A stretch of 64,000 nucleotides of DNA, taken from the NCBI RefSeq assembly GCF_030124375.1, contig NZ_JASKLS010000006.1, positions 227,222 to 291,221 on the forward strand, given 5' to 3'. The notes under the pieces are model-generated. The model was not told where the DNA came from and searched no databases. It worked only from the letters and a program-made list of their open reading frames with translations. Numbering within the stretch: the stretch's first letter is position 1; the number at the start of each line of letters is the position of its first letter. Of the stretch, positions 1 to 9,994 are shown piece after piece. Both the position numbers and the translations under genes were made by a program. Source of the DNA: Sinorhizobium sp. 6-70 (GTDB taxonomy: Bacteria > Pseudomonadota > Alphaproteobacteria > Rhizobiales > Rhizobiaceae).

Positions 1-1
1 G

Positions 2-2278
2 ATCCTCTTCGTCGTCAAGGGAACGTCGATGCTGCCGGCGACCGCCGCGCTGGCCTGGGCGGTGCTCGCCTATATCTGCGTCGATTTCGGGTTCCTGTCG
101 AAGCTGATCAGCGTCACCGCCGGCGACGAGCGAATATGGCGAGCGGGCACAGAAGTCTTCCTGGCGGCCGGACTGGTCGTTTTCCTGTTCACCTATCTCA
201 ATCTCAATCGCTGGCATCAGCACCTCGGCTATGCAACGCTCGCCTGGATTCTCGGCCTGGCGCTGCTCTTCGGCGTTGCGGTCTACGACCCGGCGATCGC
301 CTCGGGTATTGCCCGCCTGTCCTTCGCGCTGACGGCAACCGCCGGCATCGTGCTGATCGCCTATCTCGGCTTCAACCGTTACGACCGCGCGATCCTTCTC
401 GTTCCGGCCTGGCTATTGATCCTTGTCTGGCTTTTCGGCGCCTGGCTCGCGGTCACCGGCCAGCTTGCCAACGATATCGTCCAGCCGGCACTCGGCGGGG
501 GCCTCGTGCTGATCGTGCTCCTGATCGGCTTCACGGTGATGCAGCATGCCTTTGCGGGCGGCGCCTATCAGCAGGGTCTTTTCTCCGATCTGGAGCGGCA
601 GTCGCTCGCGTTGACCGGATCGGGCGACACCGTCTGGGACTGGGACGTGGCGCGCGACCGCGTCGTGACCATCCCCGACATCTCGCACCAGCTCGGTCTT
701 TCGCTCGGCACGATGAACGGCCCCGTCCGGAATTGGGTGCCGCGCCTGCACCCGGACGACCGCGACCGCTTCCGCGCAACGCTCGACGTGCTCCTGGAGC
801 ATAGGCGCGGCCGGCTGAATCACGAGTTCCGCGTACGCGCCGAGGATGGCCATTACCATTGGCTGTCGATCCGCGCGCGCCCGGTGCTTGGCGCAAACGG
901 CGAGATCATCCGCTGCGTCGGCACCATTGTCGACATCACCGAACAGCGCAATTCCGTCGAGCGGCTGTTGCACAATGCGCTCCACGACAATCTGACCGGG
1001 CTTCCGAACAGGCAGGTATTTCTCGACCGCTTGCAGGCAATCCTGCTTATGGCCGACGGCTCCAGCTCGGTGCGGCCGACCGTTCTTGCGATCGACATCG
1101 ATCGCTACAAGCAGGTCAACGATTTGCTCGGCATCGCGGCCGGCGACAACATTCTCATCGCGTTGACACGCCGTCTGCGCCGGCTGTTGCGCCCGCAGGA
1201 CACTTTGGCACGCCTCGGCGGCGATCAGTTCGGCCTGATCCTTCTGTCCGAGCGCGACCCGGCGAAAATCGCTGACTTTGCCGATGCAGTCAGTAAGGCG
1301 ATCATGGTCCCGCTCAACTACGGCAATCGCGAGATCAATCTCACTGCCTCGATCGGTCTCGTTTCCTGGCTCGACCAGGAGCAGAGCGCAGCCGGTCTTC
1401 TCGACGACGCGGAGCTTGCGATGTTCCGCGCCAAGAAGGCCGGCGGCAACCGCGTCGAACCGTTCCGTCCGGCTTTCAGAACATCCGGGTCCGACCGCCT
1501 TCAGCTCGAGGCGGACCTGAAGCGAGCGATCGAGCGCAAGGAGCTTTCGCTCGTCTACCAGCCGATCGTCCGGCTCAGCGACGCCGAAATCGCCGGCTTC
1601 GAGGCGCTGATGCGCTGGGACCATCCGAAACGCGGCAACGTCTCGCCGACGGAGTTCATCCCGATCGCCGAGAATTCCGATCTCATCAATCAGCTTGGCA
1701 TGTTCGCCTTCGACAAGGCGACCAGCGATCTCACCGATTGGCAGATACAGACGGGCGACCTGCCGATCTTCGTGGCGATCAATCTCTCGAGCGCACAGCT
1801 TCTGAACAACGAGCTCTATGACGACATCCGGACGGTTCTCAACAAGAACCGCTGCGATCCGGCAAAGGTCAAGATGGAGCTGACGGAATCGCTGGTGATG
1901 GAAAACCCGGAACAGGCGCGGCTCGTCCTTGAAAAGCTCAAGGAGGCGGGCCTGCGGCTGGCGCTCGACGATTTCGGCACCGGCCACTCGTCGCTCTCCT
2001 ACCTGACGCGTTTCCCCTTCGACACGATCAAGATCGACAAGGCGCTCGTCCGCGACCCGAGCGACAAGCGCGGCATCCTCTTGCGTTCCGTGATTACGAT
2101 GGCCCGCGAACTCGATATGCAGGTGGTCGCCGAAGGCATCGAATCCGAAGAGGACGCGATCCAGCTCGCGCAGATGGGCTGCGACTACGGCCAGAGTTTC
2201 CTCTTCGGCCCGCCGGTCGGATCGGAATCGATCCTGCGCCTGCTGAAGGAAAGGTTTCCATTGATGAAGAGGGCGTAG
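2..2278 (+). CDS. GGDEF/EAL cyclic-di-GMP protein with membrane sensor region (5' end outside window)
   Basis: The frame is open to the window edge, so the N-terminus is missing; the first ATG is at 29. The visible protein starts with several hydrophobic segments (to about residue 190), followed by a PAS/PAC fold (WDWDVARDRV to VGTIVDITEQ), a GGDEF domain and an EAL domain. The diguanylate cyclase signature reads GGDQF, so the metal-binding and catalytic Glu is replaced by Gln. The EAL domain keeps FEALMRW, the ELTES Glu, DDFGTGHSS, the KIDK Lys and VAEGIE. I infer a membrane-bound c-di-GMP phosphodiesterase whose GGDEF domain is regulatory or inactive. Confidence 0.88.
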   Translation: MLFVVKGTSMLPATAALAWAVLAYICVDFGFLSKLISVTAGDERIWRAGTEVFLAAGLVVFLFTYLNLNRWHQHLGYATLAWILGLALLFGVAVYDPAIASGIARLSFALTATAGIVLIAYLGFNRYDRAILLVPAWLLILVWLFGAWLAVTGQLANDIVQPALGGGLVLIVLLIGFTVMQHAFAGGAYQQGLFSDLERQSLALTGSGDTVWDWDVARDRVVTIPDISHQLGLSLGTMNGPVRNWVPRLHPDDRDRFRATLDVLLEHRRGRLNHEFRVRAEDGHYHWLSIRARPVLGANGEIIRCVGTIVDITEQRNSVERLLHNALHDNLTGLPNRQVFLDRLQAILLMADGSSSVRPTVLAIDIDRYKQVNDLLGIAAGDNILIALTRRLRRLLRPQDTLARLGGDQFGLILLSERDPAKIADFADAVSKAIMVPLNYGNREINLTASIGLVSWLDQEQSAAGLLDDAELAMFRAKKAGGNRVEPFRPAFRTSGSDRLQLEADLKRAIERKELSLVYQPIVRLSDAEIAGFEALMRWDHPKRGNVSPTEFIPIAENSDLINQLGMFAFDKATSDLTDWQIQTGDLPIFVAINLSSAQLLNNELYDDIRTVLNKNRCDPAKVKMELTESLVMENPEQARLVLEKLKEAGLRLALDDFGTGHSSLSYLTRFPFDTIKIDKALVRDPSDKRGILLRSVITMARELDMQVVAEGIESEEDAIQLAQMGCDYGQSFLFGPPVGSESILRLLKERFPLMKRA

Positions 2279-2313
2279 CCGAGCGACGAAGCGGACGGCC
2301 TGGCCGAAGAAGG

Positions 2314-2919
2314 TCAGGCGTGGCCGGCGTCCGTTGACAGCATGGCGGAACTGACGCCCATCAGTTCAAGCGCCCGGTCATATTTCTCGTCCAAGGCGCG
2401 GTCGAAGATGAGCTCCTCGCGAGCGGGGCAGGTCAGCCACCCGTTCTGGGCGATCTCGTTTTCGAGTTGCCCCGGCCCCCATCCTGCATAACCGAGCAGC
2501 ATCGTCGCCTTCAGTGGTCCCTCGCCGCGAGAAATGGCTCTGACGATATCGAGCGTCGCAGTCAGGCAGATGTCATCGCTGACCGGAATGCTGGAGTCGC
2601 TGAGATAATCGTCGGAATGCAGAACGAAGCCGCGCCCTGTCTCGACGGGGCCGCCCGCCTGTATCTGAAAATCCCTCGTCGTTGGAGGGAGGCGGATCGC
2701 CTCCTCCTCGTCAAGGATCTGCAGATGCAAGAGGACATCCGGGAAAGTCAGCCGCTGGGGCCGGTTAATGACGAACCCCATCGCCCCGTCCTCGGAATGG
2801 GCGCAGACGAAAATGACCGTGCGGGCAAAATTGGCATCGAACATGCTCGGCATGGCGATCAGGAATTGACCGTCAAGGAAACCACGTTCGCGTGTCTTGT
2901 GCAGCACCGTTGTCGCCAT
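2314..2919 (-). CDS. YqgE/AlgH family protein (UPF0301)
   Basis: This 201 aa protein has the full UPF0301 pattern: [25 protein letters not shown] near the start, then [24 protein letters not shown] and [21 protein letters not shown]. The family is cytoplasmic and of uncertain biochemistry. AlgH was named in Pseudomonas for an effect on alginate, but no catalytic activity is established. It starts with ATG and is transcribed away from the DsbD-like gene on the other strand. Length is normal for the family. Confidence 0.92.
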   Translation of the reverse strand: MATTVLHKTRERGFLDGQFLIAMPSMFDANFARTVIFVCAHSEDGAMGFVINRPQRLTFPDVLLHLQILDEEEAIRLPPTTRDFQIQAGGPVETGRGFVLHSDDYLSDSSIPVSDDICLTATLDIVRAISRGEGPLKATMLLGYAGWGPGQLENEIAQNGWLTCPAREELIFDRALDEKYDRALELMGVSSAMLSTDAGHA

Positions 2920-3084
2920 AATGGATATAGCCTATCAATTCGCCACGAAATGAAAAGCGCCTCTACGTGGCGGCTGCGAAAATTTGCACGCGCGACGCTC
3001 GCGCGTGCCGATCAAGCGAATATGATCGCCGGCATAGGCCGGGGCGACTGGCGGCACGGGCCGAAGAACGGTAATGCTTAGCCC

Positions 3085-3933
3085 ATGACCAAGCGCCCCA
3101 CGGTAGAGAAGATGGCCCAACGCGTGGCTGCGGCAAGTCTTCTGCTCTTATTTTTTCTTCCTGCAAAATCACATGCGGCCGCCAGCGAATGGGTGACGTC
3201 AGCGGGCGGCGCCATCCGTCTCGTCGCCGCGCAGCCAGAAGCGGACGGCACCATTCCGGCTATTCTCGAGATCAAGCTCAAACCCGGCTGGAAGACCTAC
3301 TGGCGCAATCCGGGCGCAAGCGGGATACCCCCACAGATTACGATCGACCCCTCCTCCGGCGTTGTTCTGGAGGGCATCGACTTCCCCGCGCCGAAGACGT
3401 TCGGTGAAGGACCGGCGCGCTATGTCGGCTATGACACGCCCGTCACCTTCCCGCTGGCGCTGAAGAGGACGCGTGACGATGGCGACCTCGCTGTCCGCGC
3501 GTCCGTCTTCCTGGGCATATGCGAGGACATCTGCATCCCGGTCCAAGGCGAATTGAGCCTTGTCCTGAAAAAGGGCGAGTTCGACAATCCACTCGACGGG
3601 GCACGGATCGCCGATGCCGTGGCGGCGCTGCCGCACGCCCCGTCGACCGATTTCAGGGTCACGGCAGCAAGCTTCGATGCAGAGGCAGGAGCGATCCGGC
3701 TCCGCCTGCAATTGCCTGCGGAAGCAAAGGCAGGCCAACCGGAGCTCTTTCTCGCCGGCCCTCCCGGCATGAGCTTCGGCAAGCCGGCTTTCGAAACTGA
3801 AACGGGCATCCAACGTACGGCAGATATTCCGGTAGCGTTCTCCGGCAAGGACAAGGACATCAAGGGAAAGCCCGTTGCGCTGACTGTGCGCGCCGGCGGC
3901 CGCAGCATGGAAACGACCCTTGCCTTTGATTGA
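3085..3933 (+). CDS. Periplasmic DsbD N-terminal-domain protein
   Basis: The 282 aa product has a basic start and hydrophobic core (AASLLLLFFLPAKSHAAAS) typical of a Sec signal peptide. The mature part matches the DsbD alpha (DsbC-like) domain, including GWKTYWRNPGASGIPPQI and FLGICEDICIPVQ, whose two Cys are the expected redox pair. It has no transmembrane or thioredoxin modules, so it is a free-standing domain probably taking part in periplasmic thiol exchange. ATG at 3112 is an alternative start that keeps the signal peptide; neither start has a strong Shine-Dalgarno. The peroxiredoxin gene follows closely. Confidence 0.8.
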   Translation: MTKRPTVEKMAQRVAAASLLLLFFLPAKSHAAASEWVTSAGGAIRLVAAQPEADGTIPAILEIKLKPGWKTYWRNPGASGIPPQITIDPSSGVVLEGIDFPAPKTFGEGPARYVGYDTPVTFPLALKRTRDDGDLAVRASVFLGICEDICIPVQGELSLVLKKGEFDNPLDGARIADAVAALPHAPSTDFRVTAASFDAEAGAIRLRLQLPAEAKAGQPELFLAGPPGMSFGKPAFETETGIQRTADIPVAFSGKDKDIKGKPVALTVRAGGRSMETTLAFD

Positions 3934-3983
3934 TGGCGACCTATAGTCCGCACCAAACCTCGCTCAAATCAGGGAGAAAGACC

Positions 3984-4469
3984 GTGACCATTTCCGTCGG
4001 AGACAAGCTGCCCATCGCAACCTTCAAGGAAAAGACTGCCGACGGCCCGGTTGAGGTGACGACGGACGAGCTCTTCAAAGGCAAGCGCGTCGTGCTGTTT
4101 GCCGTGCCGGGTGCCTTCACGCCGACCTGCTCGCTCAATCACCTTCCCGGCTATCTCGAAAATCGCGACGCGATCCTCGCGCGCGGCGTTGACGACATTG
4201 CCGTTGTCGCGGTCAACGACCTGCATGTCATGGGCGCCTGGGCGACCTCGTCCGGCGGCATGGGCAAGATCCATTTCCTGTCGGACTGGAACGCCGCCTT
4301 CACAAAGGCGCTTGGCATGGACATCGACCTTTCGGCCGGCACGCTCGGCATCCGCTCCAAGCGCTATTCCATGCTCGTCGAGGACGGAGTGGTCAAGGCG
4401 CTGAATGTCGAGGAGACCCCCGGCCAAGCGACCGTTTCCGGCGCCGCTGCCATGCTTGAACAGCTTTGA
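3984..4469 (+). CDS. Peroxiredoxin, Prx5/type II family
   Basis: A thiol peroxidase that reduces H2O2 and organic hydroperoxides with glutaredoxin or thioredoxin. The peroxidatic Cys is in VPGAFTPTCSLNHLPGY, and the family hallmarks VNDLHVMGAW and RSKRYSMLVEDG are present. I chose the GTG at 3984 because AGGGAG lies 7 bases upstream and gives 161 aa, the usual length. A longer frame from TTG 3930 would add a non-conserved N-terminus. It sits 50 bases behind the DsbD-like gene, fitting a small redox operon, and ends before a clear terminator. Confidence 0.93.
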   Translation: MTISVGDKLPIATFKEKTADGPVEVTTDELFKGKRVVLFAVPGAFTPTCSLNHLPGYLENRDAILARGVDDIAVVAVNDLHVMGAWATSSGGMGKIHFLSDWNAAFTKALGMDIDLSAGTLGIRSKRYSMLVEDGVVKALNVEETPGQATVSGAAAMLEQL

Positions 4470-4499
4470 AAAGCTGACATCTTCGGGTCATTTTTGAAG

Positions 4500-4520
4500 C
4501 GGGCCTGATTGGCCCGTTTT
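4500..4520 (+). terminator. Rho-independent terminator after the peroxiredoxin gene
   Basis: CGGGCC, a TGATT loop, GGCCCG, then TTTT. It lies 30 bases after the stop codon, between convergent genes. The opposite strand has no U-tract after the stem, so it probably works only for the plus strand. Confidence 0.85.
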
Positions 4521-4521
4521 C

Positions 4522-4983
4522 TTATACCGCAATACCAGGGCGGCGGTTTTTCTTGAACGGCTCCATGCCCTTGCGCGCGAGTTCATCCGCACGCTCGTTC
4601 TCGGGGTGTCCGGCATGGCCCTTGACCCAGTGCCAGGTCACGTTGTGGCGGCCCCTCGCCTCATCCAACGCCTGCCAAAGCTCGCCGTTCTTCACCGGCT
4701 TTCTGTCTCCGGTCTTCCAGCCGTTACGCTTCCAGCCGTGGATCCATTTTGAGATACCGTCCATGACGTATTTGCTGTCGGTATGAAGATCGACCTCGCA
4801 GGGTTGCTTCAGCGCGTTCAACGCCGAGATTGCCGCGAGCAGTTCCATGCGATTGTTGGTGGTCTCGGCTTCTCCACCGGACATTTCCTTCTCGACGTCG
4901 CCATAGCGAAGGACCGCACCCCAGCCACCCGGGCCGGGATTTCCCGAACAGGCGCCGTCGGTAAAGATGTCGACGTGTTTCAT
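4522..4983 (-). CDS. rnhA: Ribonuclease HI
   Basis: Cleaves RNA in RNA-DNA hybrids (primer removal, R-loops). The 153 aa sequence has the acidic catalytic residues in order: Asp in [16 protein letters not shown], Glu in [12 protein letters not shown], Asp in [11 protein letters not shown], and Asp in NERADELAR, plus the substrate-handle region [11 protein letters not shown]. The ATG overlaps the thrB stop as ATGA, implying translational coupling. A longer frame upstream belongs to the antisense of thrB and is not used. Confidence 0.97.
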   Translation of the reverse strand: MKHVDIFTDGACSGNPGPGGWGAVLRYGDVEKEMSGGEAETTNNRMELLAAISALNALKQPCEVDLHTDSKYVMDGISKWIHGWKRNGWKTGDRKPVKNGELWQALDEARGRHNVTWHWVKGHAGHPENERADELARKGMEPFKKNRRPGIAV

Positions 4984-5960
4984 GCCGATGCCTCCTGGCG
5001 CGTGAGGCCGTATTCGGCGCTCGACAGGATGGCGCGATGGAAGCGGATCTTGGTGAGATATTCGAGCGGGTCCTTCTTCACCACGAGCGCGCCCGGTGGC
5101 GTCATCAGCCAGTCGTAGAGGCGCGTCAGGAAGAAGCGCAGGGCCGATCCCCGCGCGAGCAGCGGCAGGGCCGCCACTTCTTCCGCCGTCAGCCTTCGCA
5201 CGCTCTGGTAGCCCGACAGCAGCGCCATGCCCTTGGTGATGTTGTAAGAGCCATTCTTCTCGAAGCACCAGGAATTCAGGCAGATGGCGACGTCATAGGC
5301 GAGGAAATCGTTGCAGGCGAAATAGAAATCAATGAGACCCGATAGACGATCGCCGAGAAAGAAGACGTTGTCCGGAAAAAGATCCGCATGAATGACGCCT
5401 TCCGGCAGGTTCTTCGGCCAACGTGCCTCCAGATAGCTCAGCTCCGCTGCGATCTCGTCCTTCAAGCCGGCTTGCACCTCATCGGCACGGGCCTCCGAGT
5501 TCTGCCAGAGCGGACGCCAACCACCAACCGAGAGCGCGTTGGTGCGCTTCAAGGGAAAATCCCGGCCGGCGACATGCATGGCCGCAAGCGCGCGGCCGAC
5601 CTCGCGGCAATGCTGCGCCTCCGGTTTTCTCAGCCACATGCCTTCGAGGAAGGAGATCACGGCGGCCGGACGGCCGGACAGTTCTCCCAGAAGCTTGCCG
5701 TCCGCGCGCGGCAGCGGCAGCGGGCAGGACAGCCCCCTTTCGGCCAGATGGTGCATCAGGCCAAGGAAGAACGGCAGATCGTCCGCATTCACACGCTTCT
5801 CGTAAAGCGTGAGGATATAGGAGCCCGTGGTCGTGTGGAGAAGGAAGTTTGAGTTTTCAACGCCTTCCGCAATGCCCTTGTAGGAAGTCAGGGCACCCAC
5901 GTCATAGGCTGCCAGAAAACGGATCAGATCGTCTTCCGTGATGTCGGTATAAACTGCCAA
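4980..5960 (-). CDS. thrB: Homoserine kinase, ThrB type II (APH fold)
   Basis: Phosphorylates L-homoserine for threonine synthesis. The 326 aa protein belongs to the aminoglycoside-phosphotransferase-fold homoserine kinases used by alphaproteobacteria, not the GHMP family of enterics. [28 protein letters not shown] forms the nucleotide lobe, [14 protein letters not shown] is the catalytic loop, and [10 protein letters not shown] is the metal-binding DFG equivalent. It lies between ispH and rnhA on the same strand and overlaps rnhA by 4 bases. Confidence 0.95.
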   Translation of the reverse strand: MAVYTDITEDDLIRFLAAYDVGALTSYKGIAEGVENSNFLLHTTTGSYILTLYEKRVNADDLPFFLGLMHHLAERGLSCPLPLPRADGKLLGELSGRPAAVISFLEGMWLRKPEAQHCREVGRALAAMHVAGRDFPLKRTNALSVGGWRPLWQNSEARADEVQAGLKDEIAAELSYLEARWPKNLPEGVIHADLFPDNVFFLGDRLSGLIDFYFACNDFLAYDVAICLNSWCFEKNGSYNITKGMALLSGYQSVRRLTAEEVAALPLLARGSALRFFLTRLYDWLMTPPGALVVKKDPLEYLTKIRFHRAILSSAEYGLTRQEASA

Positions 5961-6029
5961 GGTTCGCCACTTTCAGAAATGTATGTCGAGTAGTTGGAGC
6001 ACGCCGCGGGCGGAAGACCGCGCTTCGAT

Positions 6030-7040
6030 TTATTCGCCGTTGACGAAGGCCATGTCGGCGGCAGTCAATTCGACGTGGCGGATCTCCCTGTTAACAAGGA
6101 AGTTCTCATTTTCCTCGACCGTGTCGGCAAGCTCCACAGCCGCATCGTAACGCTCGCGGAACGCCTCGATGATTTCGTTGACGATGACTTCCGGCGCGGA
6201 CGCGCCGGCCGACAGGCCGACCGTGGAAATATCCCCGATCGCTTCCCAGTCGATTTCCGAGGCGCGCTGGACCAGAATTGATTTCTTTGCCCCGGCCCTC
6301 AGCGCCACTTCGACGAGGCGCTTGGAATTGGACGAATTCGGCGCGCCGACGACCAGGAACAGGTCGCAGCCGGGGGCCGCCTGCTTTACCGCTTCCTGGC
6401 GGTTCGTGGTCGCGTAGCAGATCGAATCGGCTGCCGGCGCGGTCAGATTCGGGAAGCGCTCGTGCAGCCGCTTGATGACGCCGGCCGTGTCGTCCACCGA
6501 CAGCGTCGTCTGGGTGACGAATCCGAGATTATCGGGGTCCGGCGGCGTGTAGACGTTCGCGTCTTCGACGGTCTCGACAAGCGACACGGCGCCCTCCGGC
6601 AGTTGCCCCATCGTGCCGATGACCTCCGGGTGCCCGGCATGGCCGATGAGCACGACATGCCGCCCCAGCCGATGGTGGCGCATCGCCTGCTTGTGCACCT
6701 TCGACACCAGCGGGCAAGTGGCATCGAGATAGAACAGATTGCGGGCGTCCGCATCTGCCGGCACGGACTTCGGAACGCCATGGGCCGAAAAGACCACCGG
6801 TTGTTTGCGATGCTCCGGCGGGATCTCGTCCAGCTCCTCGACGAAGATCGCACCCTTGGCCTCAAGTCCCTCGACAACATAGCGGTTGTGCACGATCTCG
6901 TGGCGAACGTAGACCGGCGCGCCGAACTCCTTCAACGCCAGAACGACGATCTGGATCGCCCGATCGACGCCGGCGCAGAAGCCGCGCGGCCCGCAGAGGC
7001 GAATGGTAACCGGAGATTTTGCTGCCGCGGATGAGGCCAT
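6030..7040 (-). CDS. ispH: 4-hydroxy-3-methylbut-2-enyl diphosphate reductase
   Basis: Last step of the MEP isoprenoid pathway, making IPP and DMAPP through a 4Fe-4S cluster. The three cluster cysteines are in [24 protein letters not shown] and [10 protein letters not shown]. The substrate-binding [26 protein letters not shown] and SSNSKRL motifs are all intact. Length 336 aa is normal. dxs, the first enzyme of the same pathway, is about 32 kb away in this window. Confidence 0.97.
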   Translation of the reverse strand: MASSAAAKSPVTIRLCGPRGFCAGVDRAIQIVVLALKEFGAPVYVRHEIVHNRYVVEGLEAKGAIFVEELDEIPPEHRKQPVVFSAHGVPKSVPADADARNLFYLDATCPLVSKVHKQAMRHHRLGRHVVLIGHAGHPEVIGTMGQLPEGAVSLVETVEDANVYTPPDPDNLGFVTQTTLSVDDTAGVIKRLHERFPNLTAPAADSICYATTNRQEAVKQAAPGCDLFLVVGAPNSSNSKRLVEVALRAGAKKSILVQRASEIDWEAIGDISTVGLSAGASAPEVIVNEIIEAFRERYDAAVELADTVEENENFLVNREIRHVELTAADMAFVNGE

Positions 7041-7198
7041 GAGTCACAAAACGGTAGAACAAACAGGAGCGAACATAGCCGGGCTGCCCCGGCCATGCGC
7101 CATATATAGCGGCAACGGCAACGCACACAAGAAAGAACACCGCCATCCGAGCAAATGCCGTGGCCCGGCCTGGACCGCCCGATAAGATCGCCTGCACC

Positions 7199-7999
7199 TC
7201 ATGTGCCGGTTGAAACGTCGGAAGGAGAACTTTCTCGAGTGGGCTGCGGCCTGCGGCGATACAGGTATACGCCACTCACGGCCACCAGCGCGGCCGCAAG
7301 GCCGTACCACGTGAGAGCATATTGCAGATGGTTGTTCGGCAGATCGAATTGCGTGACGCCGCCGATCGGTAGGCCACCGGGATTTGCCGAAGCATCGGCG
7401 TCCACGAAGAAGGGGACAACACGATCGGTCGCAATACTGGCCGCACCCGCCATCGCGTCGAGATCCTTCCAATAGAAGATGTTCTTGGCGATGTCGTTGT
7501 CGGGAACGAGAGAGGAAGGCTTTTGCGAAAGTCTCGGGCGGGCGAGCCCGTTCACCGTCACCGTTCCGCCGACCTGCCCTTCCGGGCGAGTCGATGCGTC
7601 CTTCTTTTCGAAGGGCACGAAGCCGCGGTTGACAAAAAGGGCGCGGCCGTCTTCGAGCATCAGCGGCGTGAAAACGTAGTAGCCGGTGCGGCCTTCGTGG
7701 GTGGCGAAGAAATGGCGCTCCTTGGCGTGATCGTAAGTTCCCGACACCCGGACAGTGCGGTAGTCGATGTCGTCGCCGGCGGCGGCCATCGCCTCGATTT
7801 CCTCGAGCGAAATCGGGGGCGCCATGCGCCGCTCGGCGATCGCAGCCAGCAATGTTTCCTTCCATTGTAGCCGCTGCATCTGCCATGTGCCGAGCGACAC
7901 AAGCACGCCAAGGGCCGCAATCACCAGGAAAAGGCCGGCGATCTTGCCGAGGCGGCCGCGTCCTGCCGGCTTGCGCTCCTCAACCACGATCGATCTCAC
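7199..7999 (-). CDS. SURF1 family cytochrome oxidase biogenesis protein
   Basis: Inner-membrane factor for heme a insertion into cytochrome oxidase subunit I. It has two terminal membrane helices (GLFLVIAALGVLVSLGTWQ and HLQYALTWYGLAAALVAVSGVYLY) with a periplasmic loop holding the SURF1 signatures GTWQMQRLQWKE, GRTGYYVFTPL and LFVNRGFVP. It is the last gene of the cta cluster and overlaps DUF983 by 20 bases. The start is GTG. A second GTG at 7987, preceded by GGTGAG at 7 bases, is equally plausible and would cut the overlap to 8 bases. Confidence 0.92.
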   Translation of the reverse strand: MRSIVVEERKPAGRGRLGKIAGLFLVIAALGVLVSLGTWQMQRLQWKETLLAAIAERRMAPPISLEEIEAMAAAGDDIDYRTVRVSGTYDHAKERHFFATHEGRTGYYVFTPLMLEDGRALFVNRGFVPFEKKDASTRPEGQVGGTVTVNGLARPRLSQKPSSLVPDNDIAKNIFYWKDLDAMAGAASIATDRVVPFFVDADASANPGGLPIGGVTQFDLPNNHLQYALTWYGLAAALVAVSGVYLYRRRPQPTRESSPSDVSTGT

Positions 8000-8363
8000 C
8001 CGGACGTGCGCTGTTGCGGTATTGCAGATTGATCAGCACGCCCTTCAGCATCCGCGTCAGAGCGAGGCTGAGGACCGTGGCGAGCGGTATCCAGAGCAGG
8101 AAATGCAGCCAAAGCGGTGGACTGATGTTGACCTCCATCCACAGCGCCGCGCCGACGACGATGAAGCCGACGATCAGGATGACGAAGACAACAGGTCCGT
8201 CGCCGGAATCGGCGAAACGATAGTCGAGTTCGCAATTGCTGCAAGCGGGGCGCAATTTCAGGAACCCATCGAAGAGTTGACCCTGGCCGCAGCGCGGGCA
8301 GTGCCCTTTGATACCGGTCAAGATCGGGTCGACCGGCGGATAGAGCGCCTTGTCGTCAGTCAT
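7980..8363 (-). CDS. DUF983 protein of the cytochrome oxidase cluster
   Basis: A 127 aa membrane protein with an N-terminal zinc-ribbon-like pair of CxxC motifs (HCPRCGQG and ACSNCELDY) followed by two hydrophobic helices (VVFVILIVGFIVVGAALWM and LHFLLWIPLATVLSLALTRML). DUF983 genes are regularly found between ctaE and surf1 in alphaproteobacteria. No activity is established. A role in metal delivery or oxidase assembly is inferred from context. Confidence 0.85.
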   Translation of the reverse strand: MTDDKALYPPVDPILTGIKGHCPRCGQGQLFDGFLKLRPACSNCELDYRFADSGDGPVVFVILIVGFIVVGAALWMEVNISPPLWLHFLLWIPLATVLSLALTRMLKGVLINLQYRNSARPGEIDRG

Positions 8364-8437
8364 TGCTCACCTCCAAATGCAAGGGGCGGCCGCATTTCCG
8401 CAGGCCGCCCCGAATTCAGTACACCGTCGCCGGCCTG

Positions 8438-9316
8438 TTAGCCGTGGGCGACCGGCGCACCCCAGCTGCCCCAGATATAGATGGAGAAGAAGAGGAACAG
8501 CCAGACCACGTCAACGAAGTGCCAGTACCAGGCAGCCGCCTCGAGGCCGAAATGCTGCTTCGGGGTAAAGTCGCCACGTATCGCCCGCAACAGGCAGACC
8601 AGCAGGAAGATCGTGCCGATCAGAACGTGGAAACCGTGGAAACCGGTCGCCATGAAGAAGGTTGCGCCATAAATCGAGTCCCGGAAGGCGAACGGCGCGT
8701 GCGCATATTCGTAGGCCTGTACGCTGGAGAACAGGACGCCGAGCAGAACCGTCAGCGTCAGGCCGTAAACCAGACCTTTGCGGTCATCGTGCAGCAGCGC
8801 GTGGTGTGCCCAGGTAACGGTCGTGCCGGACAAGAGCAGGATGACAGTGTTGTAGAGCGGCAGGTGCCAGGGGTCGAGAACCTCGATGCCCTTCGGTGGC
8901 CAGACGCCGCCGGTGTAGGTCGCGCGCGCGGCCTGGATCGCTTCGCCCGGAAAGAGGCTTGCATCGAAGAAGGCCCAGAACCAGGCTACGAAGAACATCA
9001 CCTCCGAGGCGATGAACATGATCATGCCATAGCGCAGGTGCAGCGACACGACGCGGGTGTGATGCCCCTCATGCGCTTCCTTGATCGTGTCCGACCACCA
9101 GCCGAACATGGTGTAGAGCACGAGCGCCAGGCCGATGAAGAAGACCCAGGGCGTGGCAAGCTCAGCTCCGAACAGCTTGAACGAACCACCGGCCACAAAG
9201 CGCATGAAGCCAACGCCGCCCAAAGCCATGACGAAGGCGCCGATGGAGGCGAGCAGCGGCCACGGGCTCGGGTCTATGATGTGGTAGTCGTGATTCTTCT
9301 GATGCGCATCGGCCAT
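8438..9316 (-). CDS. ctaE: Cytochrome c oxidase subunit III
   Basis: The 292 aa polytopic protein has the classic subunit III sequence: [22 protein letters not shown] at the start, [39 protein letters not shown] (with the membrane Glu), and the C-terminal [21 protein letters not shown]. It stabilises the catalytic core of the aa3 oxidase in the inner membrane. ATG at 9316 begins the conserved family start ([12 protein letters not shown]); the frame extends 15 codons further upstream without conservation. Confidence 0.97.
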   Translation of the reverse strand: MADAHQKNHDYHIIDPSPWPLLASIGAFVMALGGVGFMRFVAGGSFKLFGAELATPWVFFIGLALVLYTMFGWWSDTIKEAHEGHHTRVVSLHLRYGMIMFIASEVMFFVAWFWAFFDASLFPGEAIQAARATYTGGVWPPKGIEVLDPWHLPLYNTVILLLSGTTVTWAHHALLHDDRKGLVYGLTLTVLLGVLFSSVQAYEYAHAPFAFRDSIYGATFFMATGFHGFHVLIGTIFLLVCLLRAIRGDFTPKQHFGLEAAAWYWHFVDVVWLFLFFSIYIWGSWGAPVAHG

Positions 9317-9380
9317 GTCAGTAATCCCCGATAGGTCTTTCTCTTGTCGCCCGCCCGGCATAGCCGAAACGGGGCCTCTG

Positions 9381-9983
9381 TCAAAGTTTGTTCTGTGCTT
9401 CCCCCGCCTTAGCCTTCACTTCTGCGAGCGGCTTGGACGGCTCGCGGGGGTAGAAGGTGTAGGACAGCGTAAGTGTCTTGATGCCCTTGGTCTCGACCGT
9501 TTTGACGATCTCCGGATCGACGAAGAAGACGACCGGCATCTCGATCTCTTCGCCCGGCTGAAGGGTTGTTTCCGTGAAGCAGAAGCATTGCACCTTGTTG
9601 AAATAGGCGCCTGCCGCCATCGGCGTCACGTTGAAAGTCGCCTGGCCAGTCGTCGGCTTCGACGATAGATTCTTCGCGCGATAGCTGACCTGCACGGTCT
9701 CACCGATCCTGACGTCGATGTCGCGCTGGACGGGCTTGAATTCCCAGGGCAGGCCCGAGGTGTTGGCGTCGAAGGTAACCTTGATCTTCTCGTCGAGGAT
9801 GACGTCCGAGGCCTGCTCGACCCGCTGCGTCGTGCCGTTATAGCCCGTCACCCGGCAGAACATGTCGTAGAGCGGCACTGCCGCATAGGCCATGCCGACC
9901 ATACCTGCCACGAAGGCAATGCAGGTGCCGACGATCACGCCGTTTGCGCGCTCTTTCCGGGTCGGTTGCGGGGCGTTGGTCAT
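9381..9983 (-). CDS. ctaG: Cytochrome oxidase copper chaperone CtaG/Cox11
   Basis: Delivers copper to the CuB site of subunit I. The protein has one N-terminal membrane anchor ([33 protein letters not shown]) and a periplasmic domain with the Cu-binding [17 protein letters not shown] motif and [10 protein letters not shown] chose ATG 9983 (200 aa). An in-frame TTG at 9998 would overlap the preceding small gene. It is the next gene after the 46 aa protein in the cta operon. Confidence 0.95.
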   Translation of the reverse strand: MTNAPQPTRKERANGVIVGTCIAFVAGMVGMAYAAVPLYDMFCRVTGYNGTTQRVEQASDVILDEKIKVTFDANTSGLPWEFKPVQRDIDVRIGETVQVSYRAKNLSSKPTTGQATFNVTPMAAGAYFNKVQCFCFTETTLQPGEEIEMPVVFFVDPEIVKTVETKGIKTLTLSYTFYPREPSKPLAEVKAKAGEAQNKL

Positions 9984-9994
9984 GCGCGGCGTTC

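Noticed and set aside
413..1987. Long antisense open frame across the first GGDEF/EAL gene (and similar antisense frames over ctaD, dxs, the chemoreceptor and others)
   Set aside because: Low-complexity Arg/Ala-rich translations with no domain signatures, typical of high-GC antisense shadow; the opposite strand holds clear conserved proteins.
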